Below, piece after piece: positions 33,959 to 43,132 of a stretch of 64,000 bases of DNA. Position numbers and translations under genes: made by a program. The DNA is from Nevskia soli DSM 19509 (GTDB lineage Bacteria > Pseudomonadota > Gammaproteobacteria > Nevskiales > Nevskiaceae): positions 1-64,000 of the forward strand of contig NZ_JONR01000001.1 of assembly GCF_000711955.1 (NCBI RefSeq), in the 5' to 3' direction. The stretch's first letter is position 1, and each line of letters begins with the position of its first letter. The notes under the pieces were generated by a model. That model made no database searches, was not told the DNA's origin, and saw only the letters and a program-made list of their open reading frames with translations.

Positions 33959-35764
33959 ATGAACCATTCATTCCGCAGGACACTGTCCCTGACGGCACTC
34001 GCGGCCGCGGCGCTGACCCTGGCCGCGCCGGCCCTGGCCGCCGACGATGTGGCCGTCCGCGTCAAGGCGCTGGACAGCCTGCTGGCCGAGCAGTGGGAGT
34101 ACAACCTCAAGGACAGCCCGGAGTTCGCCACCATCATCGGCGACTACCGCTACAACGATAAGGTCAGCGATGTTTCGCTGGCCCATGTGCAGCAGCAGAA
34201 GAAGGACGCCCAGGATTTCCTGGCCCGCTTCCAGGCCATCGACACCAGCGGCTTCCCCGAGCAGGAACTGCTCAGCCAGAAGCTGATGGTGGAGCAGTTG
34301 CAGGACACGCTCAAGGGCTTCGAGCTGAAGACCTATGAGCAACCGCTGGACCAGTTCAACGGCATCCACCTGCAGCTGGCGCAGCTGGTTTCCGCACTGC
34401 CCTTCGACAGCACCAAGCATTACGAAGACTACCTGGCGCGCCTGCACCAGGTGCCGAAAATCATCGACCAGGTGATCGAAGTGGCGCGCCAGGGCCAGAA
34501 GGACGGCCTGATGCAGCCGAAATTCCTGCTGGAGAAGGTCTCGACGCAGGCCAAGTCCATTGCGGAACCGGCGGGTGAGGCGAGCGCCTTCGGACAGCCG
34601 GTGGCCAAGTTCCCGGACACAGTGCCGGAGGCGGACCGCAAGCGCCTGCATGACGCCATCCTGCAGGCGGTGGATACCGAGGTGCGCCCGGCCTATCAGA
34701 AGCTGGCGGCATTCGTCGCCACCGAATATGCGCCGAAGGGCCGCGCCCAGCCAGGCCTGTGGTCACTGCCGGACGGCGATGCGCGTTACCGCTTCGCCAT
34801 CCACAGCATGACCACCACCGACAAGGATCCGCAGGTGATTCACGACCTGGGCCTGTCCGAGGTCAAGCGCATCGAAGGCGAGATGACCGCCATCGCCAGG
34901 AAGCTGCACTACAAGGATCTGAAGGCCATGCGCGCGGCGCTGAAGACCGATCCCAAGGTTCACGCCACCTCGCGCCAGCAGATCGTCGACCTCTACACCA
35001 AGTACATCGCCCAGATGCAGCCCAAGCTGCCGGAGCTGTTCGGCCTGCTGCCGAAGACGGAGGTGAAGGTGGTGCCGGTGCAGGAGTATCGCGAGAAGGA
35101 AGCCGCTGCCGCCGAATACAACCAGGGCACACCGGACGGCTCGCGTCCCGGCATGGTCTACGTGAACACCGGCGACTACCAGAACCGCTCGCTGCTGCCG
35201 ATCGAGGACACCGCCTACCACGAAGGCGTGCCCGGGCATCACATGCAGATCTCCATCGCGCAGACCCTGCCGGGCCTGCCGCCGTTCCGCCAGCAGGCGG
35301 GCTACAACGCCTATGTCGAAGGCTGGGCCTTGTATGCCGAACGCCTGGGCAAGGAAATTGGCTTTTACCAGGATCCGCTCAGCGACTACGGCCGTCTCTC
35401 CGGCGAACTGCTGCGCGCCGATCGCCTGGTGCTGGATACCGGCGTGCACTACAAGCACTGGACGCGCGAGCAGATGGTCAAGTTCTTCCGCGAGCACTCC
35501 TCCGAGGACGAGCCGGACATCCAGGCCGAGACCGATCGTTACATCGCCTGGCCGGGCCAGGCCCTGGCCTACAAGCTGGGCCAGCTGAAGATCCTGGATC
35601 TGCGTGAGCGGGCCAGGAAGGAACTCGGCGCCAAGTTCGACATCCGTGCCTTCCACGACGAGATCCTCGACGGCGGTGCGCTGCCCCTGGACGTGATGGA
35701 TGGCCGCGTCAGCGGCTGGATCGCGGCGCAGAAGGCTGGCGCCACGGCGTCCGGGCAGCCCTGA
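33959..35764 (+). CDS. DUF885-family secreted metallopeptidase-like protein
   Basis: 601 aa with a signal peptide (SFRRTLSLTALAAAALTLA, then APALA-ADD near residue 28), so it is periplasmic or secreted. The zinc-peptidase-like HEGVPGHH motif begins at residue 421, and DTGVHYKHWTREQMVKFF plus YIAWPGQALAYKLGQLKI form the conserved C-terminal helices of DUF885. The family is thought to be zinc-dependent carboxypeptidases with few studied members. GGAG lies about 5 nt upstream of the ATG. A strong terminator follows, so it is probably monocistronic. Confidence 0.9.
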   Translation: MNHSFRRTLSLTALAAAALTLAAPALAADDVAVRVKALDSLLAEQWEYNLKDSPEFATIIGDYRYNDKVSDVSLAHVQQQKKDAQDFLARFQAIDTSGFPEQELLSQKLMVEQLQDTLKGFELKTYEQPLDQFNGIHLQLAQLVSALPFDSTKHYEDYLARLHQVPKIIDQVIEVARQGQKDGLMQPKFLLEKVSTQAKSIAEPAGEASAFGQPVAKFPDTVPEADRKRLHDAILQAVDTEVRPAYQKLAAFVATEYAPKGRAQPGLWSLPDGDARYRFAIHSMTTTDKDPQVIHDLGLSEVKRIEGEMTAIARKLHYKDLKAMRAALKTDPKVHATSRQQIVDLYTKYIAQMQPKLPELFGLLPKTEVKVVPVQEYREKEAAAAEYNQGTPDGSRPGMVYVNTGDYQNRSLLPIEDTAYHEGVPGHHMQISIAQTLPGLPPFRQQAGYNAYVEGWALYAERLGKEIGFYQDPLSDYGRLSGELLRADRLVLDTGVHYKHWTREQMVKFFREHSSEDEPDIQAETDRYIAWPGQALAYKLGQLKILDLRERARKELGAKFDIRAFHDEILDGGALPLDVMDGRVSGWIAAQKAGATASGQP

Positions 35765-35785
35765 TAGCGCTGATTGTTTGATCCA

Positions 35786-35820
35786 AGCCCGCGCCGCGGT
35801 CATGCGGCGCGGGCTTTTTT
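35786..35820 (+). terminator. Intrinsic terminator after the DUF885 gene
   Basis: Perfect 12-bp stem AGCCCGCGCCGC/GCGGCGCGGGCT with a 6-base loop and a T-run at 35815-35820, 22 bp after the stop. On the minus strand it might also end the DUF1302 transcript, but an A/T tail on that side is weak. Confidence 0.9.
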
Positions 35821-35862
35821 GTCCGCAGTTCGGGGTAAATTGCCCGCGGCAGGATCATCGAC

Positions 35863-37944
35863 TCAGAAGGTATAGGCCACGCTCACCGCAAGGTTGTCGC
35901 GGTCGCTGAGCACATTGTATTTCCCGCCGCCGGTGAAGATCTGGTACTGGAAGTTGAGTTTGAAGCCGTGGTTGAGTTCGCAGTCGAGCACGGTGTAGAT
36001 GGTCTTGCGTCCCGAGACGTAGTTCGGCGTGCTGGCCGGTGAGATGCCGCCGAGGTCGTGGAACAGCAGCACGCCGGGGATCAGGTTGATGCCGGCGAAG
36101 ACGTCGTCGTAGGTCAGGCGCGCCAGTATCCGGTAACCCCAGGAATAGGCGGTGGCATAGCCCTTGGTCTGCTGCGTCGGGTTGATGCGCAGGCTGTTGG
36201 CTGCGCCGTTGGGATCGCCGCTGCCGTCGGCACCGGGGCTGTGGTGGGTGCGGTCGCCCGCACCTTCGAGCTGGAGGCGCTCCAGCGGCGGCAGGCCGAA
36301 GATGTTCTCGCCGCTGAGCTCGGCCACGATCACCAGGGAATCGGCGCCGAATGGATTCTCGGTAGCGCTGAGCTGGCGGATGCCGGTGAGGGCGAACTGT
36401 CCCACGCCGAAGCGCTCGTAGCCGCGGATCAGGTCGTGCGGCGCGGTCGCCTTGCCGCGGTAGACGCTGAGGAAATCCGGCACCGCGGTGCGGTTGCCGG
36501 GAATGGTGAAGGGCGCAGCCTGGCCCAATGCCTGCACGGGCACCGGGATGTCCTGCGACGGGAAAGCCGGCGACTCCGCGGCGAAGATGATGTCGCTGAA
36601 GGCGATCTGCAAGGGCATGTTGGGGCGGTAGGCGTACTCGCCGGCCAGTGACCAGTGACCCACGGTGGTATTGAAGCTCAGCCCGGCCATGTTGATGCCT
36701 TCCGGGTAGTCCAGGAAGGGGCGCAGCGTGTCCACCGGCAGCGGCTCCCTGCCGCCGACGGGGTTGATGCTGCCGTGGAAGCCCAGGCACGAGACCAGGG
36801 CCGCCGCGAACGAGCCCGGTACCACGGCCTGCCGGATGCAGGAGCCGTCGGCGGCATAGGCGCTGAGGTAGGGCACGCGGCTGTGATAGCGCAGGTAGTA
36901 CAGGCCGATTTCGGTGCCGCCGTTGAGCGCGTCCGAGTAGTACTTGAGTTGCAGCCCGACCTGGCCGTTGTCGTGCGGATAGCCGTAGTGCTCGCCGAGC
37001 AGGTAGGCGGTGCGGGTGGAGCTGGTGATGAGCGAGTTGGGGAATGGCGGCTTGTACTCGCGGTTCGGGTCCTGCGCGTACTGGCCCAGGCCGACTTCGA
37101 TGAACTTGCCGCCGCCGAGTACGTTGCTGGAGGAAAAGAAGCTGCCCGCCGCGTCCGGAATGACCGGCACGAACTTGAGCTGGTAGAACAGCTCGGCCGA
37201 GAGCCCGCCGCCCAGCTCGCCGCCAGCGGTCAGCGCCGGCACCGGCTGCAGGAACTCGTTGATCTGGGCGCCCGGCATGCGCACCACATTGGCGTCGAAC
37301 GGGTTGATGGTGTTGAGGGTGTTGAACTGGGTCAGCGTCGCTTCGCCCCAGGGCAGCATCTGGCTACCCAAGGTCACCGAGCGGCGTTCGTCGCCGAACG
37401 TGACGAACATCTCGCGCCATTTGTAGCCGCGGGCGAAGCGGTGCTCGAGGTTGCCGCTGCGCTCGGTCTGCGGCGGCTGGAACAGGGTGTTGTTGTGGGT
37501 TTCCTGGAAGGCGACATTCTCGGGGTCGTAGAACACGATGCCGCGCAGCTTGGCTGCCAGCGGACCCCAGGCCAGGGTCAGGGTGGGGGTGAGCTTGGTG
37601 GTGGCGGCGACGATCTGGTGCTTGCCGTAATTCATGTCGCCGTCGTCGCTGTTGACGCCGCTGAACGCGCCGGTCGCCTTGATCAACCGCTGGTTCGGTT
37701 CCGGGTTGCCGCTGAGCGACATGCAGTCGTCGGGCGCGCACAGGGTCTGCTGCCCCGGCACGTCGGTCTTGCCGAGCAGGTTCAGGTTGCGGTCCTGCAT
37801 GCGCCAGTCCACCCCGCTGGTGAGGACCCCGGTCAGGCCCAGTTCGGCCTCGCCCAGCTGCAGCTTCAGGTCCGCGCCCTGCGCCGATCCGGCCAGCAGC
37901 AAAGCGGCCCAGCCCAGCCAGTGGCGGATGCGGTTTGCGCTCAT
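35863..37944 (-). CDS. DUF1302-family protein, probable outer-membrane channel
   Basis: 693 aa with a signal peptide (GWAALLLAGSAQGA-DLKL, about residue 24). The mature part begins with the DUF1302 motif GVLTSGVDWRMQDRN and consists of alternating polar/hydrophobic strands ending in an aromatic residue (VSVAYTF), as in outer-membrane beta-barrels. The family is often found with DUF1329, YCF48 and RND genes and with catabolic clusters for hydrophobic substrates; its transport role is inferred. It is divergent from an AraC regulator, whose direct-repeat site lies in the shared 153-bp gap. The length is within the family range. Confidence 0.85.
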   Translation of the reverse strand: MSANRIRHWLGWAALLLAGSAQGADLKLQLGEAELGLTGVLTSGVDWRMQDRNLNLLGKTDVPGQQTLCAPDDCMSLSGNPEPNQRLIKATGAFSGVNSDDGDMNYGKHQIVAATTKLTPTLTLAWGPLAAKLRGIVFYDPENVAFQETHNNTLFQPPQTERSGNLEHRFARGYKWREMFVTFGDERRSVTLGSQMLPWGEATLTQFNTLNTINPFDANVVRMPGAQINEFLQPVPALTAGGELGGGLSAELFYQLKFVPVIPDAAGSFFSSSNVLGGGKFIEVGLGQYAQDPNREYKPPFPNSLITSSTRTAYLLGEHYGYPHDNGQVGLQLKYYSDALNGGTEIGLYYLRYHSRVPYLSAYAADGSCIRQAVVPGSFAAALVSCLGFHGSINPVGGREPLPVDTLRPFLDYPEGINMAGLSFNTTVGHWSLAGEYAYRPNMPLQIAFSDIIFAAESPAFPSQDIPVPVQALGQAAPFTIPGNRTAVPDFLSVYRGKATAPHDLIRGYERFGVGQFALTGIRQLSATENPFGADSLVIVAELSGENIFGLPPLERLQLEGAGDRTHHSPGADGSGDPNGAANSLRINPTQQTKGYATAYSWGYRILARLTYDDVFAGINLIPGVLLFHDLGGISPASTPNYVSGRKTIYTVLDCELNHGFKLNFQYQIFTGGGKYNVLSDRDNLAVSVAYTF

Positions 37945-38026
37945 CTCCTCCCCAGTCGCGCGGTTGATCCGCGTCGTATGTGCCCCGAGCCTGTTTTAGC
38001 CCAGACGCGCTAGGCAATCTCGACCC

Positions 38027-38056
38027 TGCGGGACATACTCTAGTCGTTGCGGGACA
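38027..38056. promoter_or_regulatory. Direct repeat TGCGGGACA, probable AraC-type operator
   Basis: TGCGGGACA occurs at 38027-38035 and 38048-38056, a start-to-start spacing of 21 bp, which puts both on the same face of the helix. This is the usual layout for AraC-family half-sites. It lies between the divergent DUF1302 gene and the AraC gene (ATG 38098), so the regulator may control both and itself. Confidence 0.6.
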
Positions 38057-38097
38057 AGAGCCGGAAAAACGGCCTTAAACAACCCCGAAGGAGAAGG

Positions 38098-39120
38098 ATG
38101 GGCCGGGAAGAAACCACGTTGAACACCTGGGCCAACGCCCTGGTCCGTACCCTGCAGGTGCGCGGCCGCGACGTCGATGCGCTGCTGCTGCGCGCCGGCC
38201 TGGACGGCGTCATGCTCAAGGACCCCAACGGCCGCGTTCCGGTCAGCGGCATGGTGCGGCTGTGGCGCCTGGCGGTGGAGGAGACCAGCGATCCCTGTCT
38301 GGGCCTCAAGGCCGCGGCGTTCGTGCAGCCCGCCACCTTCCACAGTCTGGGCCTGGCCATGCTGGCCAGCCAGAACCTGGAGGATGCCCTGCAACGCTCG
38401 GCGCGGTTCTCGCGCATCGTCAGCAGTGCCGCCGACATCGTCATCGAACGCACCCCGTGGGGGTTGAAGGAAGTGATGCGCTGGCGCGCGGGGGTGCCGG
38501 TGGTGGAAGAGGCGATCGACCTGATGATGGCTTCCACCGTCAAGATGGGGGCGCTGCTGCTGGGACTGGACCCGCAGGCGGCCCAGCCGCTGGAATTGCG
38601 GCTGTGCCGCAGCGCCACGCCGGCCATGCGGGCCGAGTTCGAGGCCTATTTCCGCTGCCCGATCTGGTTCGATGCGGAAGAGAATTCGCTGCTGGTGCCG
38701 CAGGAGTGGGTGGACCGGCCGCTGCCCATGGCCAATCCCCAGCTCGCCCGGCAGAACGACCTGGTGGTGATGGAGTATCTGAGCCGCTTCGACGGCGCCC
38801 GCCTGGCCGAAAAGGTGCGGGCCGAACTGATCTCCCGCCTGCCGGCCGGTGAGCCGCCGCGCGCCGCCGTCGCCGCAGCCCTGCACCTCAGTGAGAAGAC
38901 CCTGCAACGCCGGCTCAAGGACGAGGACACCAGCTACCAGCAGGTGCTGGACGAGGTGCGGCGCGACCTGGCGCAGCAGTATCTGCGCGAGAGCGCCGTT
39001 TCGGTGTGCGAGGTGACGTTCCGGCTCGGCTTCTCCGACCAGAGCAGCTTCACCCGGGCATTCCGGCGCTGGACCGGCCTGACGCCGGGCGAATTCCGCA
39101 GCCAGCCGCTGGAAGCCTGA
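38098..39120 (+). CDS. AraC-family transcriptional regulator
   Basis: 340 aa from the ATG at 38098, which has AGGAG 6 nt upstream; the longer frame from 38047 has none. The N-terminal half is an arabinose-binding-like effector domain (PF12625 type, as in OruR), with LRAGLDG and DPCLGLKAAAFV. The C-terminal half has two helix-turn-helix motifs: LHLSEKTLQRRLKDEDTSY and the family signature VTFRLGFSDQSSFTRAFRRW. It probably activates the DUF1302 gene and the catabolic run to its right, which begins 112 bp after its stop. Relatives control breakdown of amino acids, fatty acids or steroids; the inducer here is unknown. Confidence 0.92.
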   Translation: MGREETTLNTWANALVRTLQVRGRDVDALLLRAGLDGVMLKDPNGRVPVSGMVRLWRLAVEETSDPCLGLKAAAFVQPATFHSLGLAMLASQNLEDALQRSARFSRIVSSAADIVIERTPWGLKEVMRWRAGVPVVEEAIDLMMASTVKMGALLLGLDPQAAQPLELRLCRSATPAMRAEFEAYFRCPIWFDAEENSLLVPQEWVDRPLPMANPQLARQNDLVVMEYLSRFDGARLAEKVRAELISRLPAGEPPRAAVAAALHLSEKTLQRRLKDEDTSYQQVLDEVRRDLAQQYLRESAVSVCEVTFRLGFSDQSSFTRAFRRWTGLTPGEFRSQPLEA

Positions 39121-39232
39121 ACCACCCCGGCGCATCTGTCCTGTTGCGCCCATCGTTTGACCGGGAAGGCCAAGACGCCGCGCCCATGCCCCGCCAAAGT
39201 GGCCCCATAGTAATAACAGGGGGGAGACGGCC

Positions 39233-39904
39233 TTGGCCGGGATGCTGCGCGACCGCGTACAACGCTCGCTGGCGCCACGCACCGTGGTGGCCCTGTCGCG
39301 GCTGCGCCTGCCACGCTGGTTGCGCCGCCCGCTCCGGCTCGAACTGTATTTCGCCTTCGACGATCCTTACGTGGCGGTAGCGCTGCCGGGGTTGCTGAGC
39401 CTGGCGCTGGAGCACGGCCTGCCGCTGGATCTGTACCCGCTGCTGGAGCGCGGCATTGCCGGTGATCCCGCAGCGCGGCAACGCCAGCTTTACTCCATCG
39501 TCGATGCCGACCGGCTGCTGTTGCGCGGCGGCCGGCAGTTGTCGCGCCGGCAGCCGTTGGCTGCCACGGACTGCGCCTTCCTTGCCGCCTGGACCGAAGC
39601 CGCGCGCCGCAATCCCGAGGTCGGCAGCTTTGCCGCGGCCGTCGTGGAGGCGCTGTGGCTGAACTCCACTGGGCCGTTACAGCGGGAAACGTATGCGGAG
39701 CTGCATCGCGGCATCCTGCACTGCGAGCCTCCGGCCGAGACGGAGCAACTGCAGGCGGCGCTGTCCGCCAACAGCCGGCGCCTGCGCAGTCGCGGGCATT
39801 GGGAGTCGCCGGCGCTGCGGGTGGATGGCGAGTGGTTTTTTGCCCATGAACGCCTGGCGCAGATTGCCGAACGCCTCGACGAGCTTCTGGGAGCCGTACG
39901 ATGA
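39233..39904 (+). CDS. DsbA-fold (HCCA-isomerase-like) protein, first of a pair
   Basis: 223 aa. The start is TTG, supported by GGGGGAG 6 nt upstream; the in-frame ATG at 39242 is too far away. After a basic N-terminus, LELYFAFDDPYVAVAL matches the thioredoxin-fold opening of 2-hydroxychromene-2-carboxylate isomerase and kappa GSTs, without a CxxC motif. The C-terminus SRGHWESPALRVDGEWFFAHERLA resembles the cis-Pro/C-terminal part of the fold, though the conserved VP is altered to SP. Overlaps the next gene by ATGA. Function is probably glutathione-dependent isomerisation or transfer, but the protein looks divergent. Confidence 0.65.
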   Translation: MAGMLRDRVQRSLAPRTVVALSRLRLPRWLRRPLRLELYFAFDDPYVAVALPGLLSLALEHGLPLDLYPLLERGIAGDPAARQRQLYSIVDADRLLLRGGRQLSRRQPLAATDCAFLAAWTEAARRNPEVGSFAAAVVEALWLNSTGPLQRETYAELHRGILHCEPPAETEQLQAALSANSRRLRSRGHWESPALRVDGEWFFAHERLAQIAERLDELLGAVR

Positions 39905-40500
39905 ACGCCCCCAGGGTCGAGTATTTCTTTTCTTTCCGCAGCCCGTATTCCTACCTGTCGGCGCCGCGGGTGTTCGAGTTGCCGCGGCGTTATGGCATCG
40001 AACTGGTCTGGCGCGGCGTGCGGCCGATGGCGATGCGCGGCCAGCCGCTGCCGCGCGCCAAGCAGTTCTACATCCTGCGCGACGCCGCGCGCGAAGCCGA
40101 TCGCCTGGGACTGCCGTTCGGCCGCATCCACGATCCCCTCGGTGAGGGCGTGTGGCGCTGCCTCTGCGTGGCCGAGCACGCGCTTGAACAGGGGCGGCTG
40201 GCGGTGTTCGTCAACCTCACCGCGCGCGCCATCTGGGGCGAGGGCGTGGACGTATCGCGCGATGCGCCGCTGCGTACGCTGTGCGAGCGCGCCGGGCTGG
40301 AATGGGAAGCCTGCCGCCGCGCCATCACGACACCTGATTACCGCGAGCGGGTCGAAACCAATACCGCGCAGCTTGCGGCTCTGGGGCATTGGGGGGTGCC
40401 GACCCTGGTGTTCGAGGGGGAAGCCTATTGGGGCCAGGACCGCATCGAGGATTTGGAGCGGGCGCTAAGCCGTGCCGCACCTCCACTGGACCGGCACTGA
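39901..40500 (+). CDS. 2-hydroxychromene-2-carboxylate isomerase / DsbA-family protein
   Basis: 199 aa. It opens with VEYFFSFRSPYSYLSAPRV, the hallmark of the HCCA isomerase group (glutathione-dependent isomerases of aromatic catabolism, kappa-GST fold). WGEGVDVSRDAPLR and HWGVPTLVFEGEAYWGQDRIEDLERAL match the family's centre and end. It is cytoplasmic. The start codon overlaps the previous stop as ATGA, so the two similar proteins are made together and may form a heterodimer. In naphthalene pathways the enzyme isomerises HCCA; the substrate here is unknown, because no ring-cleavage genes are visible. Confidence 0.85.
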   Translation: MNAPRVEYFFSFRSPYSYLSAPRVFELPRRYGIELVWRGVRPMAMRGQPLPRAKQFYILRDAAREADRLGLPFGRIHDPLGEGVWRCLCVAEHALEQGRLAVFVNLTARAIWGEGVDVSRDAPLRTLCERAGLEWEACRRAITTPDYRERVETNTAQLAALGHWGVPTLVFEGEAYWGQDRIEDLERALSRAAPPLDRH

Positions 40501-40515
40501 GAACAGGAACAGACC

Positions 40516-42279
40516 ATGTCGCAGGATCGCAAGAACAACAACAGAAAAAACGAGGGATATACGCGCCGCGAGTTCACCCGCGCGCTGGCGCTGGGCGGGG
40601 TTGCGCTTGCCGGTGGCAGCCAGGCCCAGCCGGCAGCCGGAACGGCGCCGGCCGTGGTGAAGCGCAAGCGGCCCAATATCCTGCTGATCATGTCTGACCA
40701 GGAACGCGGCTGGCCCGATCTTCCCGGCGGCCTAGGCCTGAACGCCCACGAATGGCTGATGGAGCGCGGTACCGCGTTCAGCAATTTCAATGTGCATACG
40801 ACGCCATGCTCGCCGTCGCGCTCCAACCTGTACACGGGGCAGCACACCCAGTTCACCGGCGTTACCTCCAACGTCGGCGCGCCGCCTTACCCCTCATTGA
40901 ACAAGGTGCCCACGCTGGGCCACCTGATGCGCGACCAGGGTTACTACACCGCCTACAAGGGCAAGTGGCACCTGTCCGATGTACCCGCTGGGGGCAATGT
41001 CCGCTACGGGCCATTCCACGGCGCACGCATGGCGCTGGAGCCTTACGGCTTTTCCGATTACAGCGACAACGGCATTGCCGACGGTGCCACCTGGTCCGGC
41101 TTCAAGCTCGACGGCGAGGTCGCCAGCGCCGCCTGCCAGTGGCTGCACGATCGCGGCACCAGGTTGGACCAGCCCTGGCTGCTGGCGGTGAATTTCGTCA
41201 ACCCGCATGACATCGTGTTCTTCGACGACGCCGACCATCAGCAATCGCACACGCGTCTGGACCCGGACTTCCTGTCGCCGCTGGCGCCGCCGCCGTTCGA
41301 GGGCGTCTACACCAAACAGTGGGACCTGCCGTTGCCGCGCAGCTACTACGCCGACGACCTGTCGACCAAGCCCTGGGCGCATCGCTCGTACCTCGAGTTC
41401 TGCAACATGCTGTTCGGCCGCATCGATCCGAAGGACGAGACGCGCTGGCGCCATTACCAGAGCTACTACTACAACTGCATCCGCGACGTCGACGCGCATG
41501 CCCTGACCGTGTTGCGCACCCTGGAACAGCTGGGCCTGGATGACAACACCATCGTGGTCTACACCGCCGACCACGGCGAGATGCTCGGGGCGCACGGCCT
41601 GCGCCAGAAGGGTCCGACCATGTACAAGGAGAACGTGCGTGTTCCCTTCATCGTGTGTCATCCCGACGCGAAAGCCGGCGCTGCCACCCAGGCCCTGGCC
41701 GGCGCCATCGACCTGGTGCCGACCCTGCTCTCCTTCGCCGGCCTGGGCGAGCAGCAGCGCGCGGAGAAATATCCGGCGCTGAAAGGTGTGGACCTGTCGG
41801 CGGCGGTGGCGGATGCGAATGCGCGCACCGAGCGTGACCGGCGCGGCCATCTCTACGATTACAACACCACCCTGTACATCGACCCGGAAGCCGCGCGGCA
41901 TGTGATGGCCGCGCACGAGGATGCGACCTGGTGGGCGTTGTTCAAGGCGAACCTGGCCGAAGGCCATCTCGGTCCGCGCCTGGATCATCCCGGCCTGTTC
42001 CGCGGCGTGCATGACGGCCGCTACAAGTTCGCCCGCTACTTCAAGCCGAAGGAGCACCACATTCCCAAAGATTGGGATACGTTGCTCAAGCACAACCAGC
42101 TGGAGCTGTACGACACGCAGACCGACCCGGACGAGATCGTCAATCTCGCCGCCGAGCCGGAGCTGCACAAGGAGCTGATCCTGGCGCTGAACCAGAAGAT
42201 CAATGCCCTGGTCACTGACGAGATCGGCTTCGACGACGGGCGCGAGCAGGTCGGTCCCGATTTCCTCTATCGCCTTTGA
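40516..42279 (+). CDS. Tat-exported type I sulfatase
   Basis: 587-aa formylglycine sulfatase. The N-terminus has a Tat-type signal, YTRREFTRALALGGVALAGG. The catalytic motif is CSPSRSNLYTG with Cys98 to be converted to formylglycine; the metal-site residues are in NILLIMSDQ and TADHGEMLGAHG. The long C-terminal part (YDTQTDPDEIVNLA) is usual. It hydrolyses a sulfate ester in the periplasm. The motif requires a formylglycine-generating enzyme, which is not in the window. The gene starts 15 bp after the isomerase gene. The substrate cannot be read from sequence; a phosphonate hydrolase of the same fold is less likely because of the CxPSR context. Confidence 0.9.
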   Translation: MSQDRKNNNRKNEGYTRREFTRALALGGVALAGGSQAQPAAGTAPAVVKRKRPNILLIMSDQERGWPDLPGGLGLNAHEWLMERGTAFSNFNVHTTPCSPSRSNLYTGQHTQFTGVTSNVGAPPYPSLNKVPTLGHLMRDQGYYTAYKGKWHLSDVPAGGNVRYGPFHGARMALEPYGFSDYSDNGIADGATWSGFKLDGEVASAACQWLHDRGTRLDQPWLLAVNFVNPHDIVFFDDADHQQSHTRLDPDFLSPLAPPPFEGVYTKQWDLPLPRSYYADDLSTKPWAHRSYLEFCNMLFGRIDPKDETRWRHYQSYYYNCIRDVDAHALTVLRTLEQLGLDDNTIVVYTADHGEMLGAHGLRQKGPTMYKENVRVPFIVCHPDAKAGAATQALAGAIDLVPTLLSFAGLGEQQRAEKYPALKGVDLSAAVADANARTERDRRGHLYDYNTTLYIDPEAARHVMAAHEDATWWALFKANLAEGHLGPRLDHPGLFRGVHDGRYKFARYFKPKEHHIPKDWDTLLKHNQLELYDTQTDPDEIVNLAAEPELHKELILALNQKINALVTDEIGFDDGREQVGPDFLYRL

Positions 42280-42295
42280 GCTGGAGCGCAAGCCG

Positions 42296-43132
42296 ATGAA
42301 CTTTCGCATCGCCGGTTGTTGCATCGCCTCCTTCCTGGCCGGAACCGCGCTGACTCTGAAACTGGCGCAGGCATACGCACCGGCTGGTGAGAGTAGTGCG
42401 TTCTCCACCGTGATCGCCATCACCCCTGCGCAGCATCAGGCGCTGGAAGCCAGGCACGAGATGGATCGCTGGCTCGACGACGAACTGCTGTTCCGCGAAG
42501 GCCTGCGCCGCGGTTATGCGCTGGACGACCTGATCGTGCGCCGCGAGTTGCAGCGTCGCGCGCGCGAAGCCCTGCTCGCCGAGCATCCGCCGCAGGCGGC
42601 CGGCGACGAGGCGCTGCAGGCCTACCTGGATCAGCACGCCGACCGCTACCAGGCGCCGGCGCGCTACACCTTCGAGCAGGTCTACCTGAGCTGCGGCGCC
42701 CACGGCGCGCAACTCGAAGCCGATGCCCTGGCCCTGGGTGCGAGGCTTCGCGCCAGTCCGGATGATTTTGCCAAGCTCGGCGATCCATTTCCCAACGGCG
42801 CCCGCCGCGTGGCGGTGAGCGCGGCCCGCATCGTTTCCGAATTCGGACTGGCTTTCGCGCAGGACGTGACGCAATTGCCGGCCGACGGTTGGCACGGCCC
42901 CATTCCCTCGGCCCTGGGTGCGCACTGGGTACGTCTCGAACGGATCGAACCGGGGCGCACGCTTGCACTGGCGGAGGTGCGGGCGCGGGTCGCGACGGAC
43001 TACGCGGAGTCTGAGAAGCAGGAAGCGCTGCGGCTGGCGCTGGCTTCCCTGCGCGGCCGTTATCGCGTGGTCGATGACCCTTCAGCCATCAGCATCACGC
43101 GGCGGGTGACGGACGAGAGCGAGATTCCATGA
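42296..43132 (+). CDS. Membrane-anchored parvulin-type peptidyl-prolyl isomerase
   Basis: 278 aa with an N-terminal hydrophobic segment (about residues 4-22, RIAGCCIASFLAGTALTLK). A SurA/PpiD-like helical part (EARHEMDRWLDDELLFREG) precedes a parvulin domain from about residue 118 (RYTFEQVYLS through AHWVRLERIEPGRTLALAEV). The predicted role is to help fold exported proteins, plausibly the sulfatase before it and the lipoprotein after it. The start is 16 bp after the sulfatase stop, and the end overlaps the DUF3604 gene by ATGA. The ATG at 42296 is chosen because the longer frame runs inside the sulfatase gene. Confidence 0.8.
   Translation: MNFRIAGCCIASFLAGTALTLKLAQAYAPAGESSAFSTVIAITPAQHQALEARHEMDRWLDDELLFREGLRRGYALDDLIVRRELQRRAREALLAEHPPQAAGDEALQAYLDQHADRYQAPARYTFEQVYLSCGAHGAQLEADALALGARLRASPDDFAKLGDPFPNGARRVAVSAARIVSEFGLAFAQDVTQLPADGWHGPIPSALGAHWVRLERIEPGRTLALAEVRARVATDYAESEKQEALRLALASLRGRYRVVDDPSAISITRRVTDESEIP

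Noticed and set aside
32574..33962. 462-codon frame antisense to the M20 gene
   Set aside because: Same reason: high-GC shadow of a gene with intact metal-site motifs.
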